A stretch of DNA of 64,000 nt, taken from positions 1 through 64,000 of the forward strand of contig DNTB01000069.1 in the NCBI GenBank assembly GCA_003499525.1. Direction: 5' to 3'. The notes below the pieces were generated by a model that saw only the letters and a program-made list of their open reading frames with translations, was not told where the DNA came from and searched no databases. The DNA comes from Flavobacteriales bacterium (GTDB taxonomy: Bacteria; Bacteroidota; Bacteroidia; Flavobacteriales_G; Salibacteraceae). The translations under genes and the position numbers were made by a program. Positions 14,768 to 24,074 of this stretch are shown here, in pieces. The stretch's first letter is position 1. Each line of letters begins with the position of its first letter.

Positions 14768-16782
14768 TTCCAAATCACTCCACCGTTTGTTTTTAGATTG
14801 TGAAAAGGCAATTGTCGTTCGCGAAGATCATTTTCTATTTTTTTAGCTGTATACCAGGGTATGGAAGATGAAATGAAGATTTTGGTATGGTTGAGATTTT
14901 CAAAAGCCGCGGTAGAATTTGAATTCAAAACACTCCTTAAGATTAGAATATCCGGATGAGTCAGGCTAATCTGACCTTCCTGATACTCATCACCGAGGAC
15001 TAATATTTTAACACCATCCCACTCGATGAAATCAGGATATTCTTCACTGGAATCTTTTACTAAGTGCACATGCCTGAAGTTCTGAGCAAGGATACCCGAA
15101 TCTTTTAGGCTCAGGCTGTCACCGATTAAGAAGACCGATGTGCCCTTGCTGAATATAAAACTCTCTTCATGCGAATGGGCAATGATACCCACAGATTTTT
15201 CATGGAACTGATAAATGGCTTCAGTCATTCTCAAAGTGGAGAAGAGCGTAATAAGGATCGCAGTAATCAGTAGTGGGCGGTACTTTTTGCGCGCTGCAAG
15301 GATAAATGCAATCCCAGCAAGTATGGTGGTTAACATCATGGCATCGAGCCAACTAAAAGCAAAATTAGAAACTGTAGAGCCGGGCCAATTGCTGATGTTC
15401 ACCGCCAGAAAATTCATAACATCTGCCAATAAATTGAGACACCAGGCTATTCCATCTCCAACGAAGGGTACAGCATGAAATAGGAGGTAGAGCCCTCCCA
15501 GCATGATAAATGGAAATACCAGTGGGACTATCGCCAGATTGGCTAACAAGCCGTATGTAGGAATTTGATCGAAATAATAGAGTATCAGGGGTAAGGTTCC
15601 TATTTGAGCTGCAATAGAAACGGCGGTTAAGCTCCAGATTTTTCGTATTGCATAGAACCTGGATGATAGCATCTTGTAGATTGGGTTGTAGAATATTAGT
15701 ATTCCGAGAACTGCTGCATAGGAGAGTTGAAACCCCAGGTTTAATACCAGATTTGGTTGAATCATCAGGAGTATAAAAGCACTGGTAGCCAGAGTATTAT
15801 ATGAGTTTCCGCGGTATTTTGCCGAATTGAATGGAACGAAAAGAGAAAACATCATCGAGGCTCGGGTAACTGAGGGAGACAGGCCTGTGATAAAGGCAAA
15901 AACCCAAATTCCAAGTAGAATCAGAACAGAACGCAAAGTTCTCAATCCTTTGCTTTTATTCATCCAGAAAAAGGTAAGACGAAGCAAAAGGAGAACGATA
16001 CCAACATGCAGCCCGCTTACCGCAAGCACATGTATAACTCCTGCTTTGCTGAAGGCCTCTTTTTGGTCAGTCTGCATGTCGGATTTATAGCCCAAGGTCA
16101 GTGCGGAAACCAGGGCGAGGTTTTCGTCTTTAAAGCCTGCCTCTTTAAAGACATTTAGGAGTCTATCCTGAACCGATTGGGCCCACTTGAGGATGGACCA
16201 TTTATTCGATGATATAACAAGAATACTGTCTCTACCAGGGACGTATCCCTGATAAAAGATTCCTCGTCGTTCTAAAATTGAACTGAAATCTAAGCTGTAG
16301 GGGTTTTTAGGCTTTTTAGTTGGTGTTAACGCGTAACTTGAAATCAATTGGTCACCTACGCTAATGTCATTTCGTGAGGTATCCAGCCACAGTTGAATAT
16401 TCATATGTTGGCCATTACTGTCCAATATTTCCAAAGTCAATAGGGTGCGAGGACCTATATTTTTCGGTTTCGTGATCACCCGACCCATTCTGATATTGGG
16501 TTTCATGCTGACCAGTGGTTTCCCCTTTTTTAATGAATTTCCATTATAGAACCCAATGGAGGCAAACAATATAAAAACAAGTACTAATTGAAGAATAGCT
16601 TTAAAGGATGTAGTTGAATACCATCTATTGAAGAACACCAGAATAATGAGGAGCGATGCTATTAGGCCAATGGTCCAAGACTGACTATTCTCTATAACTA
16701 AGCCAAAGCTCAGGGCAGCCATTATTCCAAGTGACAGCGGAACAACAGAAAGTACCATGGGGTATGCCAAAAGGCGTCGCAT
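14761..16782 (-). CDS. comEC: ComEC/Rec2 family competence protein
   Basis: 673 aa inner-membrane protein that forms the channel for DNA uptake during transformation. The N-terminus has several membrane segments and an OB-like extracytoplasmic domain (DUF4131 type), followed by the Competence domain with many membrane segments and HVLAVSGLHVGIV. The last 150 residues look like a decayed metallo-beta-lactamase domain without the HxHxDH motif, common in Bacteroidetes ComEC. It is the last gene of the surE-lpxB-spoIID run. I see no other competence genes here. Confidence 0.88.
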   Translation of the reverse strand: MRRLLAYPMVLSVVPLSLGIMAALSFGLVIENSQSWTIGLIASLLIILVFFNRWYSTTSFKAILQLVLVFILFASIGFYNGNSLKKGKPLVSMKPNIRMGRVITKPKNIGPRTLLTLEILDSNGQHMNIQLWLDTSRNDISVGDQLISSYALTPTKKPKNPYSLDFSSILERRGIFYQGYVPGRDSILVISSNKWSILKWAQSVQDRLLNVFKEAGFKDENLALVSALTLGYKSDMQTDQKEAFSKAGVIHVLAVSGLHVGIVLLLLRLTFFWMNKSKGLRTLRSVLILLGIWVFAFITGLSPSVTRASMMFSLFVPFNSAKYRGNSYNTLATSAFILLMIQPNLVLNLGFQLSYAAVLGILIFYNPIYKMLSSRFYAIRKIWSLTAVSIAAQIGTLPLILYYFDQIPTYGLLANLAIVPLVFPFIMLGGLYLLFHAVPFVGDGIAWCLNLLADVMNFLAVNISNWPGSTVSNFAFSWLDAMMLTTILAGIAFILAARKKYRPLLITAILITLFSTLRMTEAIYQFHEKSVGIIAHSHEESFIFSKGTSVFLIGDSLSLKDSGILAQNFRHVHLVKDSSEEYPDFIEWDGVKILVLGDEYQEGQISLTHPDILILRSVLNSNSTAAFENLNHTKIFISSSIPWYTAKKIENDLRERQLPFHNLKTNGGVIWNY

Positions 16783-16817
16783 GGAGAAAAAATAGGAAAT
16801 TGATTGTTTTCAGAGTA

Positions 16818-17984
16818 CTAATCCTTGAAAAAATCCATGACGGATAATTTGATCAGATGCACGTCTTTGTAATAGAAGTGAAGAATTTCGTTGAATTTCT
16901 TGCCTCTTTCTGCCATGGCCATGGCACCTTCCTGTGAAAGGCCAACACCGTGTCCGAACCCTTTGCCTTGAATCTCAACGGTGTCTCCTTTATGCTTAAC
17001 ACAAAAGTTAGTGCTCTTCAAGCGAAAGTCTTTTCTAACAGTACTCATCTTCAGGCTATCCTTTCGCATCATGTATTTCCGCTTTGGGTTGGAGCAATAT
17101 TTCAGCAGTAGCTCTTTTATTTCCGGGTCATTAGGATCTGCCCTGGAATTTTGTGCGAAGTATTCCAACCAGGTTTGGGTGTTGTAGTATACACTCCAGC
17201 GATAGTGTGGCTGATTAACGCTGGCCGGATCACTTTTTCCTCGCAGGTACGGCATTCGTTTAGACCAAACCTCTTCTGAATCTTTGGTGTGACCCCCTGA
17301 ATTGCTATGGAAAACTGCTGAAATCAGATTGATTTCAGAATCGACGATAACAATATCCCGAGTGAGCTCCACAGCCTGCCGTATGGTGTCGTTTTCACAT
17401 CGGTTTATATAAACCTGTGAGTCTACTGCATCACTCAAATTAAATCCTTCTTCCTTGTATTTGCGATAGTGCTTGAGGGCATAGGTGCGGCATATGATAG
17501 ATTGAACTTTGTAGAACTCGACCGTGTGTCCTTTTCCAGCTTCAGATTGTACTACTCCGGCTAAATAGTTGTCCATACCAACACTGTTAATGATTCCCAG
17601 TTTTCCGTCCTTATTGGCCATGTGAAAATCGTCTTCGTAAACGCGATTGGGCTTTTTGGGTTTGTTAGCTTTAATGTTGACGGCCGAGTGCGTATGGCTT
17701 TCGCGAACATCTACTTTGGTAAATGAACCCAAAGGTTGTGACAAAGTTTTTAGATACAGCTTATCATCCTGAGCAGAGATCTGCACCATGACGTTGTTCT
17801 CCAGGTCGATGATTTTCTTTCCGTCTCCAAAGATTTCGTATTTACCTTCCCGAACTGTTAAAATCACCGATTCCGGCTTATTGTTCCAGAATAATCCCAC
17901 TTGAATGCGTGCGGGCTGGAAGCTTAACGATAAGCCCTCAACAGAAAGACAAACTAAGAGAACAAAAAAAACCAGATTCTTCAT
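16818..17984 (-). CDS. SpoIID/LytB domain protein (peptidoglycan-active)
   Basis: 388 aa with a signal peptide. The SpoIID domain shows SEAGKGHTVEFYKVQ, a VFHSNSGGHT segment and the C-terminal GKGFGHGVGLSQEGA. In Bacillus, SpoIID is a lytic transglycosylase active on peptidoglycan stripped of side chains; in non-sporulating Bacteroidetes the role is unknown but probably in the cell wall. The ATG at 17984 puts the hydrophobic signal at the N-terminus; the frame is open five codons further upstream. It follows lpxB by about 54 bases. Confidence 0.87.
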   Translation of the reverse strand: MKNLVFFVLLVCLSVEGLSLSFQPARIQVGLFWNNKPESVILTVREGKYEIFGDGKKIIDLENNVMVQISAQDDKLYLKTLSQPLGSFTKVDVRESHTHSAVNIKANKPKKPNRVYEDDFHMANKDGKLGIINSVGMDNYLAGVVQSEAGKGHTVEFYKVQSIICRTYALKHYRKYKEEGFNLSDAVDSQVYINRCENDTIRQAVELTRDIVIVDSEINLISAVFHSNSGGHTKDSEEVWSKRMPYLRGKSDPASVNQPHYRWSVYYNTQTWLEYFAQNSRADPNDPEIKELLLKYCSNPKRKYMMRKDSLKMSTVRKDFRLKSTNFCVKHKGDTVEIQGKGFGHGVGLSQEGAMAMAERGKKFNEILHFYYKDVHLIKLSVMDFFKD

Positions 17985-18038
17985 TGCGAGAGGAGCCAAA
18001 TTTAATGGGCTATTGAGAGGTTGTATTCTATTTCTGGC

Positions 18039-19148
18039 TTATTTTTTCAACATTAGCTCAGCCGCCTTTTCAGAGGCGCCGCGGCCACCAAGCTTCCTGC
18101 GAAGTAGATCCAGGTTCTCTATCATTGTTTTTCTGTAGTCGCCATCTTTGAGAATTTTATTCAACTCTAGTTGGAGATTGCTTTCATTCATTTCTTTTTG
18201 GATGAGCTCGCGTACTATTTCCCGGTCCATTATCAAGTTTACAAGGGAAATGAACTTAACCTTAATTAACTGACGAGCAATGAGATATGAGAAATACCCA
18301 CCCTTATAACAGACTATTTCGGGCACTCCGAAAAGACCTGTTTCGAGTGTGGCTGTTCCTGAAGTAACCATTGCGGCATGCGCATGGTTAAGCAGATTGT
18401 AAGTGTCGTTCCTTACGGTAGATACATTGGAACTGTATTGATGGTACATCTCGTTTGACATGCCCGGAGCTGCAGCAATAACAAACTGATAGTCCGGAAA
18501 TTTTGGAATCATTTTTAGCATTACAGATAGCATCCGAGATATTTCTTGTTTTCGGCTGCCCGGCAGAACTGCAATTATAGGTCGTTCGTCAAGGTCGTTC
18601 TTCTTTTTAAATTCTTCTTTTGGTAGGGCTTTCGCTTTGAATTGGTCAATGGCGTCTATGAGCGGGTGCCCGACAAACTCCACCTCGTAATTGAATTTGT
18701 TGTAAAAGTCTTTTTCAAAGGGTAGAATCACGAACATCCGGTCAACATCCCGTTTGATCGCATTTACTCTGGATTGCTTCCAGGCCCATATCTGCGGAGA
18801 GATGTAATATAGGGTTCTATACCTTTCTTCTCTTGCCCATTTCGCTATCCTAAGATTGAATCCCGGATAATCGATAAAAATAATGGCATCTGGATTAAAG
18901 GCTTTGATATCTTCTTTACAGAATCTTAGATTCCGCACTATGGTACCTAAGTTCAGAAGAACCTCAACAAACCCCATAAAAGCTAAATCACGATAGTGTT
19001 TTACCACCTTAGCTCCGGCTTCCGCCATAAGATCACCTCCCCAACACCTAATCTCAATATCAGGATTCTTTTTGCGAATTGCTTTGATGAGATTTGAGCC
19101 GTGTAAATCGCCAGATGCCTCTCCAGATATTATGTATAACCTTTTCAA
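18039..19148 (-). CDS. lpxB: Lipid-A-disaccharide synthase
   Basis: Joins UDP-2,3-diacylglucosamine and lipid X to make the lipid A disaccharide. 369 aa. YIISGEASGDLHG at the N-terminus, FIDYPGFNLR, VLPGSRKQEI and TSGTATLETGLFGVPEIV are family hallmarks. No ATG is available near the start; a TTG at 19148 gives the canonical short N-terminus, and another TTG at 19154 would add two residues. Cotranscribed with surE and the small membrane protein just upstream. Confidence 0.95.
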   Translation of the reverse strand: MKRLYIISGEASGDLHGSNLIKAIRKKNPDIEIRCWGGDLMAEAGAKVVKHYRDLAFMGFVEVLLNLGTIVRNLRFCKEDIKAFNPDAIIFIDYPGFNLRIAKWAREERYRTLYYISPQIWAWKQSRVNAIKRDVDRMFVILPFEKDFYNKFNYEVEFVGHPLIDAIDQFKAKALPKEEFKKKNDLDERPIIAVLPGSRKQEISRMLSVMLKMIPKFPDYQFVIAAAPGMSNEMYHQYSSNVSTVRNDTYNLLNHAHAAMVTSGTATLETGLFGVPEIVCYKGGYFSYLIARQLIKVKFISLVNLIMDREIVRELIQKEMNESNLQLELNKILKDGDYRKTMIENLDLLRRKLGGRGASEKAAELMLKK

Positions 19149-19158
19149 TATCAATAAA

Positions 19159-19449
19159 TTAGGTATAATAATATATCAAGTGAGCTATTACCATTGCGAA
19201 AGTTATGAGTAGAATTCCCCTTCCTGTTCTTTCCTGATTTCGTTTAACCAGGAACTGTCTCATTAGTATTGCGTTGACCGCTACCAACATGATTTGTACT
19301 TTTTCGCTCAAAGCGGTTCCTAACCCCATGGTTATTCCTGACAGGTCAAGCACGAGGTAGATCATGACATACAAGATTACGGGTACTATTATTCCAATGA
19401 GCACCCCAATGTAATGTTTGTCTTTATGAATCAGCTTAAAACTGGGCAC
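19159..19449 (-). CDS. Small membrane protein between surE and lpxB
   Basis: 96 aa with three predicted membrane segments (about 14-34, 47-62 and 78-94) and a basic stretch between the second and third. Overlaps the end of surE by 14 bases and ends about ten bases before lpxB. Small proteins like this sit in the same place in other Bacteroidetes as I recall, but I know of no assigned function. Confidence 0.72.
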   Translation of the reverse strand: MPSFKLIHKDKHYIGVLIGIIVPVILYVMIYLVLDLSGITMGLGTALSEKVQIMLVAVNAILMRQFLVKRNQERTGRGILLITFAMVIAHLIYYYT

Positions 19450-20200
19450 GTAACTTCTTTACGGATTCATGGGCAGTGAGGTCATATTGAACCGGAACTA
19501 CGGAAACATAGCCGGCTTTTAGTGCCTTGATGTCGGTATCTTCACGTTTGTCGTGATTTACAAATTTCCCGGTCATCCAAAAGTATTTTTCTCCACTGGG
19601 GTCTGTTCTGGCATCAAACTCTTCTACCCAATTCGCATTGGCCTGATTGCAGACTTTCATTCCTTTAATTTCAGCCACGGGCAAATTTGGAATATTTACA
19701 TTGAGGCAAACACCCGGTTCCAGACCAAACTTCAATACTTTTTCAATCACCTTTCGGGCATAGACCTTACTGGCCTTGAAGTTCGCATCAATGGAGTGAT
19801 TCATGAGCGAAAAACCTATAGACGGAATTCCTTCCATCGACCCTTCAATGGCAGCGGACATGGTTCCGGAATAGATGACATTGATGGAGGCATTAGACCC
19901 GTGATTGATTCCTGATAAAATCAAATCCGGTTTTCTTTCCAAAACCTCGTTGACGGCCAGTTTTACGCAATCCACCGGAGTGCCGCTGGTGCTGTATCGC
20001 ATTGCACAATTTTCTTCATGCAATTTAAACACCCGCAAGGTTGAATTAATGGTGATAGCATGCCCCATACCGGATTGGGGTTTATCGGGCGCAACCACCA
20101 CAACTTTACCAAAATCACACGCCACTTCCGTAAGGGCATTAATACCGGGAGCGGTCACACCATCGTCGTTAGTTACAAGAATCAGAGGCTTTTCTGACAT
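19436..20200 (-). CDS. surE: 5'/3'-nucleotidase SurE
   Basis: 254 aa metal-dependent nucleoside monophosphate phosphatase. LVTNDDG at 8-14 carries the metal-binding Asp pair, GTPVDCVKLA and LSGINHGSN complete the active site. The length is normal. First gene of the run surE, small membrane protein, lpxB, spoIID-like, comEC; divergent from the DUF4139 gene. Confidence 0.96.
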   Translation of the reverse strand: MSEKPLILVTNDDGVTAPGINALTEVACDFGKVVVVAPDKPQSGMGHAITINSTLRVFKLHEENCAMRYSTSGTPVDCVKLAVNEVLERKPDLILSGINHGSNASINVIYSGTMSAAIEGSMEGIPSIGFSLMNHSIDANFKASKVYARKVIEKVLKFGLEPGVCLNVNIPNLPVAEIKGMKVCNQANANWVEEFDARTDPSGEKYFWMTGKFVNHDKREDTDIKALKAGYVSVVPVQYDLTAHESVKKLRAQF

Positions 20201-20223
20201 AGAAATTTTGGGCTCAAATTAAC

Positions 20224-20231
20224 TAATTTTG
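20224..20231 (+). promoter_or_regulatory. -7 box of the DUF4139 gene
   Basis: TAATTTTG, an exact TAnnTTTG match ending 21 bases before the ATG at 20253. It covers the alternative ATG at 20229, which argues for the downstream start. Confidence 0.55.
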
Positions 20232-20252
20232 CACCCTCTAAATTCCATTTCC

Positions 20253-21896
20253 ATGAGGAAAAATCAACAATTCATCATCACCTTCTCTTTGTTGTTCGCT
20301 CTGCTTTCAATTGATCTTACGGCACAGAATCTGAAGCCCATTTATTCGCAGATCAAAAAAGTCACGGTCTATCCATCTGGTGCTCAGGTGAATCGTGAAG
20401 CTAAGGCCTACATTAGCCAGGGAAGACAAACATTGGCATTTGATGAGCTTTCATCGCACATTGATCAACAAAGTATCAGGGTTGGAGGAAATGGTGATTA
20501 CACCATACTTTCGGTCAGCTACGAGAATTACTACCCGTATGAAGTAAATGAGCCAGAGCGTATACAGGCGCTGCGCGATAGCCTTAGACAGTTTCACGAA
20601 GAGAAACAAAGACTGATCGGACGTCAGGGGAACCTGAAATCTGAAAGGGAACTTGTTTTAGCCAATAAGCAGTTGACCAATGATGAAGAAGCTGTCAAAG
20701 TAGAGGAATTAAAGGCGATGGCAGGCTATTTCCGGGAGCATCTTGCAAAGCTAACTGACCTTGAAATTGATACGAAACGTGACCTTCAGGAAACAGAGAA
20801 GAATATCCAAAGAATTCAGGCTGAATTAAACAACCAAACCTCATGGCAGAATACGAGAAAAGGAAAAATATTGGTTGAAGTGGATGCCCGAAGCGGGGGA
20901 AACATCACCATGCAACTTGATTTTTTTGTCAGGATGGCTTCCTGGACGCCGCATTTTGATGTCTTTGCTTCTGATAAAGGCGAGCTCAACGTTAAATACT
21001 TTGCCAACATTGTTCAAAACACCGGTTCAGATTGGAAAAGAGCCAGTATTACTCTGTCTACTTCTCAACCGCAGATGAACAGTAATGTCCCGGTATTGTA
21101 CCCGTGGTGGTTGAACTGGGGGCCAAAACAATACGAAATGTACAAGGCATATCCGGTAGCATCGGAACAGGTTATTAGCATGGATATGGAATATGAAGAG
21201 CCCGCACCTGACGTGATGGAAGATGATATGAGTCTATTCAATAAAGAAGCAAACGTAAGTATGGCCTCTTTTAGTGAGAATATGCTGAATACAGAGTTCA
21301 CCCTCGAAAGGCTCTTTGATGTGCCCAGCGACGGAAAACCGCATAAGGCTGCTCTAAAAGAAGTCAAAATGAGCACAGAACTAAGCTATACGGCAATTCC
21401 GAAGCTCGACAAAGATGCTTTCCTCGTGGCCAGTTTATCCGATTGGGAAGCATATGATTTTATCTCTGGGAATGCCAACCTTTTTTTCAATAACACTTAT
21501 GTAGGGCAGGCTTACATTGATGCAGGACAAACTGTGGATACCCTTGAACTTCCATTAGGTAGAGACAATCATATTACCATCAAACGTGAAAAGATCAAGG
21601 ATTTAAGCGGAAACAATACCATAGGAAGTTCCATTAAATCAACTCGTACTTACGAGATAAAAGTGAAGAACACCAACAGGAAAAAAGTAGGAGTAACTGT
21701 AAAAGATCAATATCCATTGTCTAGTCATAAAGATGTATCTGTTAAGCTGCTTGAAAGTGAAGGTGCTGTTGTTAATGATCAGACTGGAGTTCTCACCTGG
21801 AAGATGGATTTGGAACCCGGCGAAGAAAAGACTGTGAAATTTGCATTCGAAGTGAAGTACCCCAAAAAATCGGATTACCAGATTGGGAACTTCTAA
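20253..21896 (+). CDS. DUF4139 domain protein (mucoidy inhibitor MuiA-like)
   Basis: 547 aa secreted protein. A signal peptide (residues 1-25, ending in LTAQ) is followed by the N-terminal domain with VTVYPSGAQVNREA, a coiled coil at about 100-200, and a long beta-rich DUF4139 domain (LVEVDARSGGNITMQLDFFVRMASWTP-like region split by strands), ending in EPGEEKTVKFAFEVKYPK. The family is common in Bacteroidetes; its role is not established. The start at 20253 agrees with the promoter. Ends convergent to trmH with a four-base overlap. Confidence 0.84.
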   Translation: MRKNQQFIITFSLLFALLSIDLTAQNLKPIYSQIKKVTVYPSGAQVNREAKAYISQGRQTLAFDELSSHIDQQSIRVGGNGDYTILSVSYENYYPYEVNEPERIQALRDSLRQFHEEKQRLIGRQGNLKSERELVLANKQLTNDEEAVKVEELKAMAGYFREHLAKLTDLEIDTKRDLQETEKNIQRIQAELNNQTSWQNTRKGKILVEVDARSGGNITMQLDFFVRMASWTPHFDVFASDKGELNVKYFANIVQNTGSDWKRASITLSTSQPQMNSNVPVLYPWWLNWGPKQYEMYKAYPVASEQVISMDMEYEEPAPDVMEDDMSLFNKEANVSMASFSENMLNTEFTLERLFDVPSDGKPHKAALKEVKMSTELSYTAIPKLDKDAFLVASLSDWEAYDFISGNANLFFNNTYVGQAYIDAGQTVDTLELPLGRDNHITIKREKIKDLSGNNTIGSSIKSTRTYEIKVKNTNRKKVGVTVKDQYPLSSHKDVSVKLLESEGAVVNDQTGVLTWKMDLEPGEEKTVKFAFEVKYPKKSDYQIGNF

Positions 21897-22588
21897 TTCA
21901 GCTTATTGACCAAAAACCATTGGGTAATTTCTTCTCCGCTGACCATTGATTTGATGCACCAATCGATCATAAGTTCGAGTTTCTCCTCTTCTGATAATGA
22001 CCATTCAACGCTGGAAGAAACCATTTTAGTTCTAAGCTCTTGCAGCATAAGCGCCGCAGCTACAGATACATTATAGCTCTCTGAAAAGCCGTAAATCGGT
22101 ATTCTAAATTGAATGTCTGCTTCATCTTTTAAAGCTGCAGTAACACCTTCTTTTTCAGAGCCAAGTACGAGAGCCAGCTTTGGGCTGGTATCAATATCTG
22201 AAAGCTCTGTTTCAGCTTCAGGTGTGGCCACACAGATGAGATAGCCCTTATCTCTTAGATTAGAAGTAACCGTTTTAACGTCCGCGTCATCAGGATGATG
22301 CACATGTGTCGTTAGCCATTTTTCAGATCCTTGGGCAATGGTATGAGTTACCTTGGAAATGTATTTGTTCTCAATAATGTGCACATCCTGAATTCCAAAG
22401 CAATCTGCCGTTCGTATTATGGCACCGGCATTGCGCTCCTGGTAAATATCTTCAAGTACGATTGTTAGATGGCGTGTTCGATTGCTGAGTACTTGTGTTA
22501 GACGGTCCAGTCTTTCGTCACGAATGTAAGATTGGAGATGTTGGAGAAGTTTGTTCTTTTGCCTTGCAGACAGCGATGTCCAATTCAT
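21893..22588 (-). CDS. trmH: SpoU-family RNA 2'-O-methyltransferase, TrmH-like
   Basis: 231 aa. The three SPOUT motifs are clear: NAGAIIRTADCFG with the catalytic Arg, LVLGSEKEGV, and IPIYGFSESYNVSVAAA. Length and the C-terminal helical tail match TrmH, which methylates G18 in the D-loop of tRNAs; other SpoU targets cannot be fully excluded. Divergent from the thioesterase gene at 22633. Confidence 0.88.
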   Translation of the reverse strand: MNWTSLSARQKNKLLQHLQSYIRDERLDRLTQVLSNRTRHLTIVLEDIYQERNAGAIIRTADCFGIQDVHIIENKYISKVTHTIAQGSEKWLTTHVHHPDDADVKTVTSNLRDKGYLICVATPEAETELSDIDTSPKLALVLGSEKEGVTAALKDEADIQFRIPIYGFSESYNVSVAAALMLQELRTKMVSSSVEWSLSEEEKLELMIDWCIKSMVSGEEITQWFLVNKLN

Positions 22589-22632
22589 AGATATAGTATT
22601 AACGAATTATCAGTTTATCTTTTTTACAAGCT

Positions 22633-23100
22633 ATGCACCCCATTCTTCAGTTGTACAATTCTATCAATCAATTTGGGATTTCCAATAATCTGAAATTGAA
22701 GGTGCTCGAGCCGGGCAGTATTGAATACCAGATGAAAGTGTTGCCCGGGCATCTCGCCACTCCCATAGCCATTCACGGAGGTGTGTTAGCAGCATTAATG
22801 GATGCAGTGCTCGGTGTAGCTGCTTTGTCACTAACATGTCAGGAGAACAAACTCGTTTCTACAGTGGAGTTCAAAATAAACTATCTGGCTCCAGCGGAGC
22901 CTGGTGATAGTCTTTTGGCAGAAGGAAAAGTATTGAAACCGGGTAATAGACTGATCATTGCTGAAGGATTAATCCGCAACCCGGAGAGGGATTTGCTCAT
23001 CGCGAAAGGATTGGGGAGTTTTTATGCTTATCCTATCAAGAAGAGTGGATTTTTGGAAAAATTAAGTCCGGAACAAAGGAAAATTCTAAATAAAGGCTAG
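22633..23100 (+). CDS. PaaI-type hotdog thioesterase
   Basis: 155 aa acyl-CoA thioesterase of the 4HBT/hotdog superfamily. The active-site segment HGGVLAALMD is at 48-57, and VEFKINYLAPAEPGD is typical of the PaaI branch. Substrate not known; short aryl- or medium-chain acyl-CoA is usual. A terminator hairpin lies about 120 bases downstream. Confidence 0.88.
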   Translation: MHPILQLYNSINQFGISNNLKLKVLEPGSIEYQMKVLPGHLATPIAIHGGVLAALMDAVLGVAALSLTCQENKLVSTVEFKINYLAPAEPGDSLLAEGKVLKPGNRLIIAEGLIRNPERDLLIAKGLGSFYAYPIKKSGFLEKLSPEQRKILNKG

Positions 23101-23217
23101 CTTGAAAAGCAATAATTCTTTTAGAGAGGCAACGCTTTGGCGAAGCTCTACGTCTTTAATTTACGAATGAGAAACAGGATAATCGTTCTCTTAAAATCAT
23201 TCGGGTAATTCAGGAAT

Positions 23218-23249
23218 ACCCCGTGCTTCGTCAAGGTACGGGGTTTTTT
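23218..23249 (+). terminator. Intrinsic terminator after the thioesterase gene
   Basis: Stem ACCCCGT (23218-23224) with ACGGGGT (23238-23244), loop of 13 bases, followed by six T. It overlaps the last codons of the convergent acyltransferase gene. About 120 bases without a gene precede it; I see there only a weak hairpin, GAGAA with TTCTC near 23170-23191. Confidence 0.75.
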
Positions 23250-23998
23250 AATTTTTCAGGGTAGTATTCCTCGCTTTGTTCAATGGCATGCATTACATGT
23301 GCCAGAATGACTTCAATGTCATCGTCATAGTTAATATTCATTGGAGGCTTAATGGTCATTTTAAGATCAACCCCTTTCTTTTTCAACAGAACCCCTTTTT
23401 TGTCAAATGCTCGTCTAAATCCGTCGATTACTATAGGTACGACAATGGGCTTGTATTTTTTTATAAGATGTGCTGTTCCTTTTCGGCCAGGGGCAAATGG
23501 AGTAGTGGTACCCTGAGGAAAAGTGATAACCCATCCATCTTTCAGAGCTTCACCAATTTTTCCGGCGTCACTTGGGTTAAATTTGCGCTGAACACTTTCA
23601 CCGTTTGATCTCCACGTACGCTGCACTTTGATGCCTCCGGCATAGTTCAAAACTTTCGATAAAAAAGTAGCCTTCATCGTTTCTTGAGCAGCAATAAAAT
23701 ATACCCTGTAATTTGCATTGAGCAAATGATAAAGCGGTCCGAGCCTTTTGGTAAAGCCGTTCAATGCACTCGAGAAGGTGAGAATCATCAGGATTACCTC
23801 TGAAAAGTAAGTTTGATGATTCGATACGAAAAGGACATTTTTTTTCGGTAGTTGACGGATAACTTCAGTGCCGGAAAGTCGTGTATTGTTGATTCCCTTG
23901 AATCGAAACTGAGCGATGCTTCCAATGACGATATACATCAACCTCTTAATGATAATCCAATTGCCCAGGGCATCTCGCGTAAATAATTTTACAGCCAA
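23231..23998 (-). CDS. Lysophospholipid acyltransferase family protein with variant motifs
   Basis: 255 aa PlsC-superfamily protein, probably membrane-associated and acting on phospholipid or lipid precursors. The first motif reads NHQTYFSE (60-67): the His is followed by an acid at +6 (Glu67) instead of the usual Asp at +5. The second motif, usually FPEGTR, reads FPQGTTT (160-166). I recall similar shifts in other Bacteroidetes homologues, so it may still be active. Its 3' end overlaps the terminator of the convergent gene. Confidence 0.8.
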   Translation of the reverse strand: MAVKLFTRDALGNWIIIKRLMYIVIGSIAQFRFKGINNTRLSGTEVIRQLPKKNVLFVSNHQTYFSEVILMILTFSSALNGFTKRLGPLYHLLNANYRVYFIAAQETMKATFLSKVLNYAGGIKVQRTWRSNGESVQRKFNPSDAGKIGEALKDGWVITFPQGTTTPFAPGRKGTAHLIKKYKPIVVPIVIDGFRRAFDKKGVLLKKKGVDLKMTIKPPMNINYDDDIEVILAHVMHAIEQSEEYYPEKLKNPVP

Positions 23999-24074
23999 AA
24001 CTTACTTTTAGTATTTTTAAAACAATACACTTCTACGCAGACTTTATATAAATGATTCAAATGATGATTCTGGT

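Noticed and set aside
14761..15200. Intact metallo-beta-lactamase domain at the ComEC C-terminus
   Set aside because: The region has the right length and strand pattern but no HxHxDH metal motif, so it is not called as an active domain.
23101..23217. Small RNA between the thioesterase and its terminator
   Set aside because: Only a weak GAGAA/TTCTC hairpin and no promoter box were found; it is more simply the 3' untranslated region.
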